Assembly: GCA_011620845.1 (NCBI GenBank) | Contig: WOYJ01000020.1 | Location: 1-5,469 of the forward strand | Origin: Methanobacteriaceae archaeon | GTDB lineage: Archaea; Methanobacteriota; Methanobacteria; Methanobacteriales; Methanobacteriaceae | Reading direction: 5' to 3' | DNA: 5,469 bases | In this document: one piece after another, positions 5,314 through 5,469 of the stretch | Layout: every line of letters begins with the position of its first letter | Position numbering within the stretch: position 1 is the stretch's first letter | Made by a program: the position numbers and the translations under genes | The notes under the pieces: model-generated | Told to the model about the DNA's origin: nothing | Database searches by the model: none | The model's input: the letters and a program-made list of their open reading frames with translations, nothing else

Positions 5314-5469
5314 TCATCCTCCTGTTAATATAGAAACAATACCCCCAATAATCAAGAATATTGCCGCAAGCCAAGCATATATGTATATGAATGCTGGAAT
5401 TAATACAATGACTATTGCGATTATAATACCAAGCAATAACATTGTACCGCCGCTTAATTGTGCTGTTTC
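5314..5469 (-). CDS. C-terminus of a small membrane protein, partial
   Basis: A minus-strand frame is open from the window edge (5469) for 51 codons and ends in TGA TAA (complement at 5311-5316). It reads ETAQLSGGTM and then two hydrophobic spans, LLLGIIIAIVIVLIPAFIYI and AWLAAIFLIIGGIVSIL, ending in TGG. This is a typical C-terminal membrane hairpin. The start and N-terminal domain lie outside the window, so the family cannot be named; small methanogen membrane proteins with an N-terminal zinc ribbon can look like this, but that is a guess. The 57 bases between it and the lipoprotein relic show only AT-rich sequence and the relic's ribosome-binding site. Confidence 0.6.
   Translation of the reverse strand, partial: ETAQLSGGTMLLLGIIIAIVIVLIPAFIYIYAWLAAIFLIIGGIVSILTGG

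Overview
The window looks like a stretch of chromosome from a methanogenic archaeon, most probably Methanobacterium or a close relative (order Methanobacteriales). Three things point there. The adenylosuccinate synthetase is the short (~340 residue) archaeal form. Several uncharacterised families common in methanogens sit together (DUF166, DUF2115/UPF0305, a DGC-type zinc-binding protein, DUF169). Gene starts carry archaeal TATA-like boxes, GGTGA/GGAG ribosome-binding sites and poly-T terminators. Species assignment is inference; no rRNA or tRNA gene is present.

Layout. Positions 1-1076 hold purA on the minus strand, with a T-rich terminator downstream and a dyad-containing promoter upstream. 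Positions 1178-1398 hold three tandem 24-bp repeats and a curious start-less open frame. A minus-strand ArsR/SmtB regulator (1399-1755) is transcribed divergently from a DUF166 gene (1815-2480) through one compact shared promoter. Converging on DUF166 is a minus-strand pair: an intact DGC-domain gene (3041-3433) followed 4 bases later by a DUF2115 gene (2490-3036) that is broken by a nonsense codon and a one-base frameshift. Upstream of it on the same strand is a 5'-truncated, frameshifted flavodoxin-family relic (3567-3868). A plus-strand DUF169 gene (3913-4617) starts from a promoter that overlaps the edge of this relic. The last 850 bases are AT-rich. They contain a poly-T terminator, an unrecognised ORF tail, a lipoprotein-like gene spread over three reading frames (4800-5256), and the C-terminus of a membrane protein running off the window (5314-5469).

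How it fits together. purA is a housekeeping gene. The 1.4-4.6 kb stretch joins a metal- or thiol-sensing type of repressor (ELCVCE motif) to four cysteine-rich families of unknown or poorly known function, plus a flavoprotein relic. It may be a metal, sulfur or redox-related neighbourhood, but no biochemical function can be read from sequence alone. The number of one-base frameshifts (one in DUF2115, one in the flavoprotein, three in the lipoprotein) is striking. It means either real gene decay or sequencing errors. I did not find a clear, complete and previously unknown system; the best candidates for follow-up are listed as findings.
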